DNA of 64,000 nucleotides. Origin: Shewanella sp. HN-41. GTDB taxonomy: Bacteria; Pseudomonadota; Gammaproteobacteria; Enterobacterales; Shewanellaceae. Of this stretch, positions 44,198-52,972 are shown piece by piece. Location of the stretch: the NCBI RefSeq assembly GCF_000217915.1, contig NZ_AFOZ01000044.1, positions 100,583 to 164,582 of the forward strand, written 5' to 3'. Position 1 is the first letter of the stretch, and every line of letters starts with the position of its first letter. Below the pieces are notes generated by a model. It saw nothing but the letters and a program-made list of their open reading frames with translations. It made no database searches and had not been told where the DNA came from. The position numbers and the translations under genes are program-made.

Positions 44198-44235
44198 TTG
44201 CAACAGCACCAACCCATACCGTATGAGGAAGCAAG

Positions 44236-45648
44236 ATGCGAATGAGTGAACAAGTGTGGATCCTCGACGATGACAGTTCAATACGTTGGGTGCTCGAAAA
44301 AGCGCTCCAAGGCGCCAAACTCAGTACCGCCAGTTTTGCCGCGGCGGAGTCCCTATGGCAGGCATTAGAGATCTCCCAGCCTAGGGTAATAGTGTCTGAT
44401 ATCCGTATGCCGGGGACAGATGGGCTCAGCCTACTCGAAAGGCTGCAAATCCATTACCCACATATTCCCGTGATCATTATGACGGCGCACTCGGACTTAG
44501 ACAGTGCCGTCAGTGCCTATCAAGCGGGTGCATTTGAGTATCTACCCAAACCCTTCGATATCGATGAGGCTATATCCCTCGTCGAGCGAGCGCTCACCCA
44601 TGCCACCGAGCAGAGCCCCGCACCCGCACAGGAAGCCCAAGTCAAGACCCCCGAAATCATAGGTGAAGCGCCTGCGATGCAGGAGGTATTTCGCGCCATA
44701 GGCAGGCTGTCACGCTCATCCATCAGCGTGCTCATTAATGGCCAGTCGGGAACGGGTAAAGAACTGGTTGCGGGGGCATTACATAAACACAGCCCCCGCA
44801 AAGATAAACCCTTTATCGCCTTAAATATGGCGGCAATTCCAAAGGATTTAATCGAGTCTGAGCTCTTCGGCCATGAAAAAGGCGCCTTCACAGGTGCCGC
44901 CAATGTGCGCCAAGGACGCTTCGAGCAAGCTAACGGTGGCACGCTCTTTTTAGATGAAATCGGCGACATGCCGCTGGATGTGCAAACACGACTGCTACGG
45001 GTTCTCGCCGATGGCCAATTCTACCGTGTCGGTGGCCACAGCGCGGTACAAGTTGATGTGCGCATTATCGCGGCAACACACCAAGATCTTGAATTATTAG
45101 TGCAAAAAGGTGGCTTTAGGGAAGATTTATTCCATCGCCTCAACGTTATCCGCGTGCACTTGCCGCCACTCTCACAAAGACGGGAGGACATACCCCAGCT
45201 CGCCACCCATTTTCTGGCCTCGGCGGCAAAGGAAATCGGCGTTGAAACTAAGATCATGACCAAAGAAACTGCGGCTAAGCTCTCGCAGCTCCCCTGGCCG
45301 GGTAACGTAAGGCAACTCGAAAACACTTGCCGCTGGCTCACAGTAATGGCTTCTGGACAGGAAATTTTACCCCAGGATTTACCGCCAGAACTGCTCAAAG
45401 AGCCTGTGAGTGTGACCCACGCGGCGAAGGGCAGCCAAGATTGGCAATCAGCACTGACTGAGTGGATAGATCAAAAACTCTCGGAGGGAAATAGCGATCT
45501 ATTGACCGAGGTGCAACCCGCTTTCGAGCGAATTCTGCTGGAAACTGCGCTGCGCCATACCCAAGGGCATAAACAAGAAGCCGCGAAACGTTTAGGTTGG
45601 GGACGAAATACGCTAACGCGAAAATTAAAAGAGCTGTCGATGGATTAA
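44236..45648 (+). CDS. glnG: Nitrogen regulation response regulator NtrC (GlnG)
   Basis: 470 residues. Receiver WILDDDSSIRWVLEKAL with phospho-Asp in VIVSDIRMPGTDG (about 56), AAA+ sigma-54-interaction domain with Walker A GQSGTGKELVA, GAFTGA loop in GHEKGAFTGAAN, Walker B GGTLFLDEIGDMP, and a C-terminal Fis-type HTH GHKQEAAKRLGWGRNTLTRKLKEL. Activates glnA and other genes at -24/-12 promoters. The ATG at 44236 has AGGAA 6 nt upstream; a second ATG at 44242 gives the usual MSEQV start. Confidence 0.97.
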   Translation: MRMSEQVWILDDDSSIRWVLEKALQGAKLSTASFAAAESLWQALEISQPRVIVSDIRMPGTDGLSLLERLQIHYPHIPVIIMTAHSDLDSAVSAYQAGAFEYLPKPFDIDEAISLVERALTHATEQSPAPAQEAQVKTPEIIGEAPAMQEVFRAIGRLSRSSISVLINGQSGTGKELVAGALHKHSPRKDKPFIALNMAAIPKDLIESELFGHEKGAFTGAANVRQGRFEQANGGTLFLDEIGDMPLDVQTRLLRVLADGQFYRVGGHSAVQVDVRIIAATHQDLELLVQKGGFREDLFHRLNVIRVHLPPLSQRREDIPQLATHFLASAAKEIGVETKIMTKETAAKLSQLPWPGNVRQLENTCRWLTVMASGQEILPQDLPPELLKEPVSVTHAAKGSQDWQSALTEWIDQKLSEGNSDLLTEVQPAFERILLETALRHTQGHKQEAAKRLGWGRNTLTRKLKELSMD

Positions 45649-45693
45649 GCGCTTCACGTCAATGATAGCGGCACCAACTTAATCATAGATAAT

Positions 45694-45722
45694 AAAAAGG
45701 GATATGTTCATATCCCTTTTTT
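45694..45722. terminator. Terminator after glnG
   Basis: 13-bp stem AAAAAGGGATATG / CATATCCCTTTTT with a 2-nt loop, flanked by A- and T-runs, so usable by both convergent genes. Confidence 0.88.
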
Positions 45723-45776
45723 ACAAATTTATTCTATGGCGACTAGCGACAATTCCATGCGCTAAACACCAACGAA

Positions 45777-46343
45777 TTAGAATTGATAATGTACACCGAC
45801 AGCGAATTGCTTAATATCTGTGTCAATATCATTTAATCCTAGATAGTTATTATCAGCATCCAGTTCACCCGTGGTGACATCATAACTGACACGAATATTG
45901 AGGTGCTCGGTCACGGCAGCATTAACGCCTACACCGTAGGTCCACCCAAAACCAGTCAAATCTTCATCAAAACCATTGCCATCAAGCACTATCGCCATAG
46001 AAGCGATACCCACTTTGCCGTAAACAGAGAAAATATCATTGATTTGTGCGGTAAATTTAGGCGTAAAGCTTAGTGCACCAGCGCTAACATCGACATCCTT
46101 ATCACCTAGATCGCCAGTAGCAAACAGGTTAGCTTCTAAACCAAACCAGTCGTTGAAGTTATAACCACCATAAACACCAAAACCAGTACCTGACTGAGAG
46201 TCAGTAAAATCATCACCATCAACTGTTACTCTATTCAATGCGCCACCCACATAAAATCCTGTCGTGTCGGTTGCAGCAGAAACTTGGGTTGTCGCTAATA
46301 TTGATAATAAAGAGATGGTAACTAAAGATAATTTTTTCATCAT
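45777..46343 (-). CDS. Outer-membrane beta-barrel protein (OmpA-like/porin family)
   Basis: 188 residues. Signal peptide MMKKLSLVTISLLSILATTQVSAA; eight amphipathic beta-strands (GFYVGGALNRVTVDG, GTGFGVYGGYNFNDWFGLEANLF, FSVYGKVGIASMAIVL, GWTYGVGVNAAVTEHLNIRVSYDVTTGE) and a terminal aromatic, KQFAVGVHYQF. No peptidoglycan-binding domain. Role unknown. The first of two adjacent ATGs is given. Confidence 0.88.
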   Translation of the reverse strand: MMKKLSLVTISLLSILATTQVSAATDTTGFYVGGALNRVTVDGDDFTDSQSGTGFGVYGGYNFNDWFGLEANLFATGDLGDKDVDVSAGALSFTPKFTAQINDIFSVYGKVGIASMAIVLDGNGFDEDLTGFGWTYGVGVNAAVTEHLNIRVSYDVTTGELDADNNYLGLNDIDTDIKQFAVGVHYQF

Positions 46344-46428
46344 ACTTCCCTAATGATTTAAGCCAATAACTAAACGCTGCGGATATTACAACAAACACAT
46401 AGTGAGGGTTACAGTTTGTAAGGACTAA

Positions 46429-46605
46429 ATGCACTCTATACAGGAACGATTCAGCTTCGAATTAAGCCATAACAAACAGGCGGTAATTTTGCTGGGCAAT
46501 ATTGAAATAAATCGTTCTCGGCCAAAAATACAGGGGTTGGCGCAGGATAAGCTCGCTTCATACGCCAACGGGGGCGCTGGCCAACCCACAGTCAGCCATA
46601 TGTGA
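46429..46605 (+). CDS. Possible small protein (58 aa)
   Basis: 58 codons, MHSIQERFSFELSHNKQAVILLGNIEINRSRPKI..., with AAGGACTAA directly in front (good ribosome site). No family recognised. Its 3' end overlaps the minus-strand small frame at 46558-46743, so probably at most one of the two is real. Confidence 0.3.
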   Translation: MHSIQERFSFELSHNKQAVILLGNIEINRSRPKIQGLAQDKLASYANGGAGQPTVSHM

Positions 46606-46743
46606 GACACATTCCCCGCTCGATTCGCTAGCGGCGGGGGCATGTTCGGCGATCAGTTCAAAGCGGGTCGACAATCGATGATAACGACAGATTAGCCGCA
46701 TATTTGCGGCTAAGGGGTGAGCCTGTTGCTGTGTCCATGGCAT
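46558..46743 (-). CDS. Possible small protein (61 aa)
   Basis: 61 codons from ATG 46743, MPWTQQQAHPLAANMRLICRYHRLSTRFELIAEHAP..., behind a strong ribosome site AAAGGAGTGGTT. Follows fieF on the same strand by about 40 bp. No family recognised; the Ala/Ser/Gly-rich C-terminus is not distinctive. Confidence 0.42.
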   Translation of the reverse strand: MPWTQQQAHPLAANMRLICRYHRLSTRFELIAEHAPAASESSGECVSHMADCGLASAPVGV

Positions 46744-46784
46744 AACCACTCCTTTGGTGCTTTAAATAAAGAGTGCGCTCGCAG

Positions 46785-47680
46785 TTATGAACTCGTTGGA
46801 CTTGGATCCACCTGTACTGGATCTTGGTGAATAATCACCTCAGCATCTTCAAACGCAGCCTTGACTCGCAAACCCGTGGTATCGGCGATGCTGTGGGCTT
46901 CGTTTAAACTTAAATTGCCATCGAGTTCTAAATGAAATTGAATAAAAACAGTTTTACCCGCCTGCCGAGTTCGTAAATCATGCAGCCCTTGCACCCGTGA
47001 ATCTTCCTTCGCAATTTGCTTGATCTGCTGACGGGTTTCTTCATCTAACTCTCGGTCTAACAGCGCTTGAATTGAACGATAACCCAGATCAAAGGCTTGC
47101 TGCCCAATATATAAAGCTATTAATACCGCAAATAGACCATCTGCCCACCACCAGCCATATTGGGATAAGACTAATGCCAATAGCACCGCTGCATTGAGGA
47201 ATAAGTCAGATCTATAGTGTAATGAATCGGCTTCCACCACTGAGCTATTGGTTGCGGCGAGTGCTCGTTTTTGCAACATCACCAGCGCCAGTGTTAACAC
47301 TATAGCAACCACAGAAACCACTACACCTAAGGTGGCATGCTCCACAGGCGCAGGAGTAATCAGACGTTCTCCCCCGTAAAACAGCAGCAAAAAGCGGAGC
47401 CCATAATAAAGGCAGACTGGGCAAGGGACGCTAAGGGTTCTGCTTTGCCATGGCCATACCTATGGTCGTGATCGGCGGGGACAATGGCATAACGAATGGC
47501 GATAAAATTGATGATCGAGGCAAGCGCGTCAGCGAAGGAATCCGTTAAGGATGCCAACATACTGGCCGAACCTGAATACAACCAAGCTAACAGCTTGATA
47601 GTAATAAGGGTCAAAGCGGTAGCCACGGAGGCGCGGCTAGCCAATTTGACCCAAAAATCGTATTGGGAAGTTTGAGTCAT
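46785..47680 (-). pseudogene. fieF: Cation diffusion facilitator FieF, single-base frameshift
   Basis: The N-terminal part (47360-47680) carries TM1-2 with metal-site residues in MLASLTDSFADALASIINF (DxxxD) and DHDHRYGHGKAEPLASLAQS. It shifts to CCCFTGENV-stop. The second frame (46785-47390) resumes as LLLFYGGERLITP with the remaining helices, the SLHYRSDLFLNAAVLLALVLS site and the cytoplasmic domain. One extra base in the A5 run at 47389-47393 restores AFLLLFYGGERL and a 298-residue protein (E. coli FieF has 300). Exports Fe(II)/Zn(II) by proton antiport. Either broken or a sequence error. Confidence 0.85.
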
Positions 47681-47730
47681 AGGGGTCTATATCGGGAAGC
47701 TATGACTCTATTGTATATCAGCTTAGCCGC

Positions 47731-48222
47731 TTAACCGCGAGGTTCTTTACCAGCTTGTGCTTCAAATCTCGCTTTAAACTTAGCTTGCTGTTCGGGCGTC
47801 AGTAGATTGTAGATTTGATTCTGCATCTTCATCCGCTCAATGGCCTGTGCTTGACGTTTTTCCTGCTGAGCACTCATTAGGACCTTAGCTTGTGCCTCAT
47901 CGAAGGCCGCAGAGGTGACCAGCGCCTGCATTTCAGCGCGGTGCGCTAAACGCTCTTCTTTAGTCAGTCTGTCTTCGCTATTCGCGGCGCGCTGCTCGGC
48001 AAACAATTTTTTAATGTCAGCCTTCTGTGTATCGGTCAGATCCAAACCTTCAAACATTCTGTGCATGCCGTCCTGAACCATACGCTCGCCATGTTTATGG
48101 AATTCACCCCGAGGATAGTCACAGCCTTGGCCTGGTTCGGCATTAACTGTAGTCGCGAATACCGCGGAGCTTGCTAAGATGGCAAACAGGCCAGCTTTTA
48201 AAGGAGATAATGTTTTCATCAT
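47731..48222 (-). CDS. cpxP: Periplasmic CpxP/Spy family protein
   Basis: 163 residues (a second ATG is one codon in). Signal peptide MKTLSPLKAGLFAILASSAVFATTVNA, then the LTxxQ repeats LTDTQKADIKKLFAEQRAAN and LTPEQQAKFKARFEAQ. CpxP binds and inhibits CpxA and acts as a chaperone adaptor. Divergent from cpxRA with a CpxR box between. Rich in basic residues and helical. Confidence 0.9.
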   Translation of the reverse strand: MMKTLSPLKAGLFAILASSAVFATTVNAEPGQGCDYPRGEFHKHGERMVQDGMHRMFEGLDLTDTQKADIKKLFAEQRAANSEDRLTKEERLAHRAEMQALVTSAAFDEAQAKVLMSAQQEKRQAQAIERMKMQNQIYNLLTPEQQAKFKARFEAQAGKEPRG

Positions 48223-48344
48223 GTTAACCTCAATAGTTCAACTTTATGTTGCAAAGTAAGACACAGTGACGACCCTTTTAAAAGCCGAATCACTTTCGAC
48301 AATTACAGTCTAAAGCACCATATGTAAGTGAGAGCGTTGCCTGA

Positions 48345-48359
48345 GTAAATCACTGTAAA
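48345..48359 (+). promoter_or_regulatory. CpxR box between cpxP and cpxR
   Basis: GTAAA-TCACT-GTAAA, a perfect direct repeat with 5-bp spacer, matching GTAAA-N5-GTAAA. Suits control of both cpxP and cpxRA. Confidence 0.85.
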
Positions 48360-48545
48360 GTTGCCCTCAAGATGCAGGAAACTCGTATCTTGAGGTGGCT
48401 TAGGTATAACAGATTCCCTATTCTTTACTTTGGCTTACATTGCTACACAGCAATTGACATCAAAACGGGTATACTCAGCCAAAGCACTGAAAGTGCCCGT
48501 GATAAACGGGTACGCAAGGCCATATTAGAGAGATTAAGGAACACT

Positions 48546-49235
48546 ATGAGTCGGATATTATTAATCGATGACGATCTTGGTCTATCAGAACTCCTCGGAC
48601 AATTACTCGAGCTAGAAGGGTTTAAGTTAACACTGGCCTACGATGGTAAACCAGGGTCCCTGGAATTGGCCTTGGCGACCGATTACGATTTGATCTTGCT
48701 CGATGTAATGTTACCCAAGTTAAACGGCTTCGAAGTGCTGCGCGCCCTACGTCAACATAAACAAACCCCAGTGTTAATGCTGACCGCCCGCGGTGATGAA
48801 ATCGACCGCGTGGTTGGCCTTGAAATCGGTGCCGATGACTATTTGCCTAAACCCTTTAACGATAGGGAGCTTATCGCCCGTATTCGAGCCATCATCCGCC
48901 GTTCCCATTTAACGGCCCAAGAAATTCATGCGACTCCGGCACAGGAATTTGGCGATCTGCGTTTAGATCCCACCCGTCAAGAGGCTTACTGTAACGAGCA
49001 GCTGATCATACTCACTGGTACAGAATTTACGCTGCTGCATACCCTCGCACTCCACGCCGGTGAGTTAATGAATAAGGAAGAATTAAACGAAATTGTGCTC
49101 GGTAAAAAACTCATGCCCTTCGATCGCAGTTTAGATATGCATCTTTCAAATTTACGGAAAAAACTCCCCGAGCGTAGCGATGGCAGGCCGAGGGTGAAGA
49201 CTATTCGTGGCAAAGGCTATATTTGGTTACCCTAA
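48546..49235 (+). CDS. cpxR: Response regulator CpxR
   Basis: 229 residues from ATG 48546 (MSRILLIDDDLGLSELLGQLLELEGF), behind AAGGAACACT. Receiver phospho-Asp in DLILLDVMLPKLNG, Lys in DDYLPKPFNDRELIAR, C-terminal winged helix RTLDMHLSNLRKKLPERSDGRPRVKTIRGKGY. Controls envelope-stress genes. The frame is open for 58 codons upstream but not CpxR-like. Confidence 0.96.
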   Translation: MSRILLIDDDLGLSELLGQLLELEGFKLTLAYDGKPGSLELALATDYDLILLDVMLPKLNGFEVLRALRQHKQTPVLMLTARGDEIDRVVGLEIGADDYLPKPFNDRELIARIRAIIRRSHLTAQEIHATPAQEFGDLRLDPTRQEAYCNEQLIILTGTEFTLLHTLALHAGELMNKEELNEIVLGKKLMPFDRSLDMHLSNLRKKLPERSDGRPRVKTIRGKGYIWLP

Positions 49236-49249
49236 CGACGGAGTTGACT

Positions 49250-50599
49250 GTGCCTAATCGCTTATTTATCAAATTATTACTAGGATTTTGGCTCTGCAGC
49301 TCGCTGATCATTGCTTTGGTTGGCCTATTACCATTGCTACAACAAAATCACGATAGGGCCCCCATTCCACCGCACCTCGAAAAACTGCTCGCCACGGTCG
49401 CATTACGCATCCAAGAAAACCCAGCCCTGCTCAAATCAGATTTTCTGCGCCGCGGGGAAAGGCATAGGGATATGGAGGGAAAACCATTACGGCTTTATTT
49501 AGTGAACAGCCAAGGACAAGTGCTCAACACCAATAGAGTGAGCCGTGGTGTTCGCAGCTTTATGCTAATGGCCGATGAAGAAAAACAACCTATTAGCCAT
49601 CAATTTAAAGACGAATTGGTTTTCGGCCCCCATCAATTCAGCCTCGAAGGTGAAACCTATTTTATCTATGGCCGCCTACCGGATATCCATCCGCGCCCCT
49701 GGTTCTTCTTCTTTATTGAAAACAAACTGCTCACCCTGAGCTTAGCCATTGTACTTTCGGGGTTGCTCTGCGCCATACTCGCTTGGCATTTAGGTAAACC
49801 ATTAAACTCTCTCAAGAAAAGTGCTGATGCCCTTGCCGAGGGAGATCTAAGTAACCGTGTCGATAGGGCAACAACCCAGCGTAATGATGAAATTGGTCAA
49901 CTCGCCAGCGCCTTTAATAGCATGGCGGATTCCATTGAAGCCATGGTGAACAACCAACAGAGGTTGATGGGGGATATTTCCCACGAACTGCGCACGCCAC
50001 TGACTCGTCTGCAACTGTCACTGGCACTCGCCCGAAAGAAAGGTCAACAAACCACGGAAACCGACCGCATCGCCTACGAGGCCGAACAGTTAGAAAAACT
50101 GATCGCAGAGCTGTTGGAGTTATCGCGGGTAAAACTCAGCACTAATGAAACTAAGGTCCGCCTTGGGTTAGCCGAATCACTCAGCCAAGTACTGGACGAT
50201 GTGGAATTTGAGGCCGAACAACAAGGTAAAAGCATTACTATCGATATCGATGAAGAAATTGAGTTAGCACATTTTCCTAAATCCCTTTCCCGTGCCATCG
50301 AAAACCTGCTGCGTAATGCGATTCGCTATGCCCAGAGTGATATTCATATCCATGCGACTCAAACGGAAAATCAAGTGCACATTACCATTGAGGATGATGG
50401 TCCGGGGATAGATCCCGCCGAACTCGATGCGATTTTTAAACCTTTCTACCGCCCCGACTCGGCAAGACAAAGAGAGAGCGGCGGCTGGGGACTGGGTCTT
50501 GCGATTACTGAAGCGGCGATTACCGCCCATAAGGGTAAAATTAAAGCCGAAAATCGCGTTCCCCATGGCCTAAAGGTATACATTAGTCTGCCCACATAA
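49250..50599 (+). CDS. cpxA: Sensor kinase CpxA
   Basis: 449 residues from GTG 49250 (VPNRLFIKLLLGFWLCSSLIIALVGLL), behind GGAGTTGACT, 14 bp after the cpxR stop. TM1, periplasmic region, TM2 about 160-180, HAMP (LGKPLNSLKKSADALAEGDLSNRV), H-box MGDISHELRTPLTRLQLSLALA, N-box ENLLRNAIRYA, G boxes IEDDGPGIDPAE and GWGLGLAITEA. Senses misfolded envelope proteins. Confidence 0.95.
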   Translation: MPNRLFIKLLLGFWLCSSLIIALVGLLPLLQQNHDRAPIPPHLEKLLATVALRIQENPALLKSDFLRRGERHRDMEGKPLRLYLVNSQGQVLNTNRVSRGVRSFMLMADEEKQPISHQFKDELVFGPHQFSLEGETYFIYGRLPDIHPRPWFFFFIENKLLTLSLAIVLSGLLCAILAWHLGKPLNSLKKSADALAEGDLSNRVDRATTQRNDEIGQLASAFNSMADSIEAMVNNQQRLMGDISHELRTPLTRLQLSLALARKKGQQTTETDRIAYEAEQLEKLIAELLELSRVKLSTNETKVRLGLAESLSQVLDDVEFEAEQQGKSITIDIDEEIELAHFPKSLSRAIENLLRNAIRYAQSDIHIHATQTENQVHITIEDDGPGIDPAELDAIFKPFYRPDSARQRESGGWGLGLAITEAAITAHKGKIKAENRVPHGLKVYISLPT

Positions 50600-50666
50600 A
50601 TCCTGCTGTTAAGGCCTTTAGTCAGTATGGAAGGGTTAATATGGGTATTTTCCCATCGTTCTAAAA

Positions 50667-52592
50667 TTAACCCTTAATACCAAACAGTTTCAGCTTACGA
50701 TACAAAGCATTACGGCTGATCCCTAAACGCTTCGCACATTGGCTCACATTGCCATCACAGGCTTGGTATGCCTGCAGTACATTGCTATAAATCGCCCCAT
50801 GGAGGGAATTGATGGCTGCAGTCTCCGCCGTTGAACACATAGAATTTGGCTGCACCGCGATATTGCCACCCTGCGGATGGGATGCAGAGCTTTGACTAGT
50901 CTTAACCTCGTCACTAAGCAACTTGGCTTTTAACGGCTCTGCGTTTAACAGGTCTACTTTTAACGGCTCGCCCGCTAATTTTTGTGCAATATAATCGGGT
51001 AAATGCTGCCAAGTTAAGGTGTCATCACCCTCTGCCATCAAGCAAGCCACTTGCATAAGGTTATCGAGCTCACGCAAATTGCCCGGCCAGTCGTGCTGCA
51101 TCAACTGCCCTAACAGCTCTGGGGAAATAGCCTGCGCCGCAATGCGATGTTTACGATGCAATTTATGGATAATACGCTCGATATCCTGCCGTTCACGTAG
51201 CGCAGGTAACCGCACTTGTAGACCGTTTAATCGATAGAATAAATCCTGCCGAAACAGCCCCTGCACCACTTGTTGTTCCAAATCCATATGGGTTGCGGCA
51301 ATGATTTGGATGTCGACTTTAAAACTTTGATTACTGCCAACGGGCACCACTTCGCGCTCCTGCAACACCCGGAGTAAACGACTCTGGGCCGCCAGCGGCA
51401 TTTCGCCGATTTCATCTAAAAACAAAAAACCGCCGTGGGCTTGGCGAATTTTGCCGATAAATCCCGTGCGGTTCGCCCCAGTAAAAGCACCTGCCTGATA
51501 ACCAAAGAGTTCGGATTCGACTAACTCGGCGGGCAAAGCCGCACAGTTCACCGCGACTAAGGGCTCGGTGCGACGCGCACTCTGGGCATGGAGCTTTTTA
51601 ACAAACTGCTCTTTACCGACACCGGTTTCGCCGAGCACTAATAGTGGAATTTGCTTAGTGATCACCTTATTGGCATGTTGCCATGCGCGCTCAAGTTGAG
51701 GATCGCGAAACCGCACGCCCAATTGCGTGAGCGATTTATTGCTCATCGCCACCCGACTCTTGACGCTGGGAATGTTTAAGGGCTGAGTCTGTAGATGCAA
51801 GTCTAAATGCTGATTAAAACCACCCGCACGGCTCCAATTATCGCCTAAGTACTGCTCGACGGCATCGCCGATCTTGGCATGATTAAGCAATTGTTTCGCC
51901 ATGGGATTACAACCCACAATGCGACCATCACTGTCGGCAATCACTATGCCCTGCCAACCCGAATTTAGCAGATTTGGCTGCGCCGCTAAATCGATTCGAT
52001 AATGGCTATCGGGCAGATGACACAAGAGTGCGGTCTCGACCTGCTGCGCCAAACTCGACACTAACATCAGCGTCTGCTGGGTGTGTCTTTGCTGCTCGCT
52101 GGTGATATCTATCACCCCGAGCATCTCACCTTGGGGGGAAAATATCGGACAAGCGGTGCAACTCATAAAACGATTCTGGCGAATAAAATGCTGCTCACCC
52201 ACCACTGATACCGCTTGTTTGGCGGTAAGTGCAGTCCCTATCGCATTGGTGCCTTTGTGCTGCTCGAGCCAATTCACCCCAATATCCAGAGCTACATCCG
52301 CCAGTTTTGTGGAGTAACGGCTCACGCCCCAGTGCCTAAGCACATAACCCTCAGCATCACAGAGCAAGAGTCGGCTATTAGAATGCGCCATCAACTGATT
52401 GAACAAAGGCAAGGCATGGGATTGCACTAATGCAATGAGCATTTGATATTGCTCATGTTTCTGTTTTAGTTCGCTGGCATCGAGCCTAAGCTCTTGGGGT
52501 AACTGAAATTCTGATAAGCCAGCGCCAATGCTGCGCTGCCACGAATCGGCCAACCAAGCCTGTGTCGATGGTAAATGCGGTTTAACTGTCAT
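50667..52592 (-). CDS. Sigma-54-dependent Fis-family activator (AcoR-like)
   Basis: 641 residues from ATG 52592, behind GGGGAGCACGGCT. GAF-type sensor (IGVNWLEQHKGTNAIGTALTAKQAVSVVGEQHFIRQNRFMSCTACPIFSPQGEMLGVIDITSE, AcoR/DhaR-type), a PAS-like segment (GIVIADSDGRIVGCNPMAKQLL), AAA+ domain (GETGVGKEQFVKKLH, ELFGYQAGAFTGANRTG, GGFLFLDEIGEMPLAAQ), and a Fis HTH (NVSQCAKRLGISRNALYRKLKLFG). Divergent from an aldehyde dehydrogenase whose promoter is -24/-12, so it is the likely activator. Confidence 0.93.
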   Translation of the reverse strand: MTVKPHLPSTQAWLADSWQRSIGAGLSEFQLPQELRLDASELKQKHEQYQMLIALVQSHALPLFNQLMAHSNSRLLLCDAEGYVLRHWGVSRYSTKLADVALDIGVNWLEQHKGTNAIGTALTAKQAVSVVGEQHFIRQNRFMSCTACPIFSPQGEMLGVIDITSEQQRHTQQTLMLVSSLAQQVETALLCHLPDSHYRIDLAAQPNLLNSGWQGIVIADSDGRIVGCNPMAKQLLNHAKIGDAVEQYLGDNWSRAGGFNQHLDLHLQTQPLNIPSVKSRVAMSNKSLTQLGVRFRDPQLERAWQHANKVITKQIPLLVLGETGVGKEQFVKKLHAQSARRTEPLVAVNCAALPAELVESELFGYQAGAFTGANRTGFIGKIRQAHGGFLFLDEIGEMPLAAQSRLLRVLQEREVVPVGSNQSFKVDIQIIAATHMDLEQQVVQGLFRQDLFYRLNGLQVRLPALRERQDIERIIHKLHRKHRIAAQAISPELLGQLMQHDWPGNLRELDNLMQVACLMAEGDDTLTWQHLPDYIAQKLAGEPLKVDLLNAEPLKAKLLSDEVKTSQSSASHPQGGNIAVQPNSMCSTAETAAINSLHGAIYSNVLQAYQACDGNVSQCAKRLGISRNALYRKLKLFGIKG

Positions 52593-52612
52593 AGCCGTGC
52601 TCCCCCGAGCGG

Positions 52613-52653
52613 TGTTCCGTTTCGGCACAGTTGCAGTGTGCCGTTCGATGACA
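52613..52653. promoter_or_regulatory. Candidate activator sites upstream of the aldehyde dehydrogenase
   Basis: TGTTCCGTTTCGGCACA (52613-52629) is an inverted repeat TGTNCCG-N3-CGGNACA. TGTGCCGTTCGATGACA (52637-52653) repeats the left half exactly, 24 bp on, with a poorer right half. CGGCACA/TGTGCCG also pair across the two. They lie ~115-150 bp upstream of the -24 element. Confidence 0.55.
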
Positions 52654-52762
52654 AAGTGACCACAGGACACACTTCTCTCCCTGAGTGCCCATACTTATTC
52701 AAATCTGCAAAATGAGCTTTTCATCATACTGTTAGCGCAACAAGTGTACAACTCTTGCCAGT

Positions 52763-52780
52763 TTGGCACTCTCCTTGCGA
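52763..52780 (+). promoter_or_regulatory. sigma-54 promoter of the aldehyde dehydrogenase gene
   Basis: TTTGGCACTCTCCTTGCG matches TTGGCAC-N5-TTGC exactly, with GG at 52765-52766 and GC at 52777-52778 (12 bp). Start of transcription expected near 52790, leader ~180 nt. Confidence 0.88.
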
Positions 52781-52972
52781 TGCACCATTGGTATGCAAGC
52801 CTTAGGTGTTGCATAAGAGAACACTAAGTCAATCAATAGGATCGGCTTAAAGCAAAACAAAAAAATATATAAAAAAGCATCCATCAGATGCATCAACAAG
52901 ACTCCCTTGCTGAAGCCCAGAGCGTAAAAATCGCCAACGCCCAGCATGCCATCCACAAGAAGGAATGATTCT

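Noticed and set aside
52660..52675. Third activator site GTGACCACAGGACACA before the aldehyde dehydrogenase
   Set aside because: Too far from the TGTNCCG-N3-CGGNACA pattern to assert.
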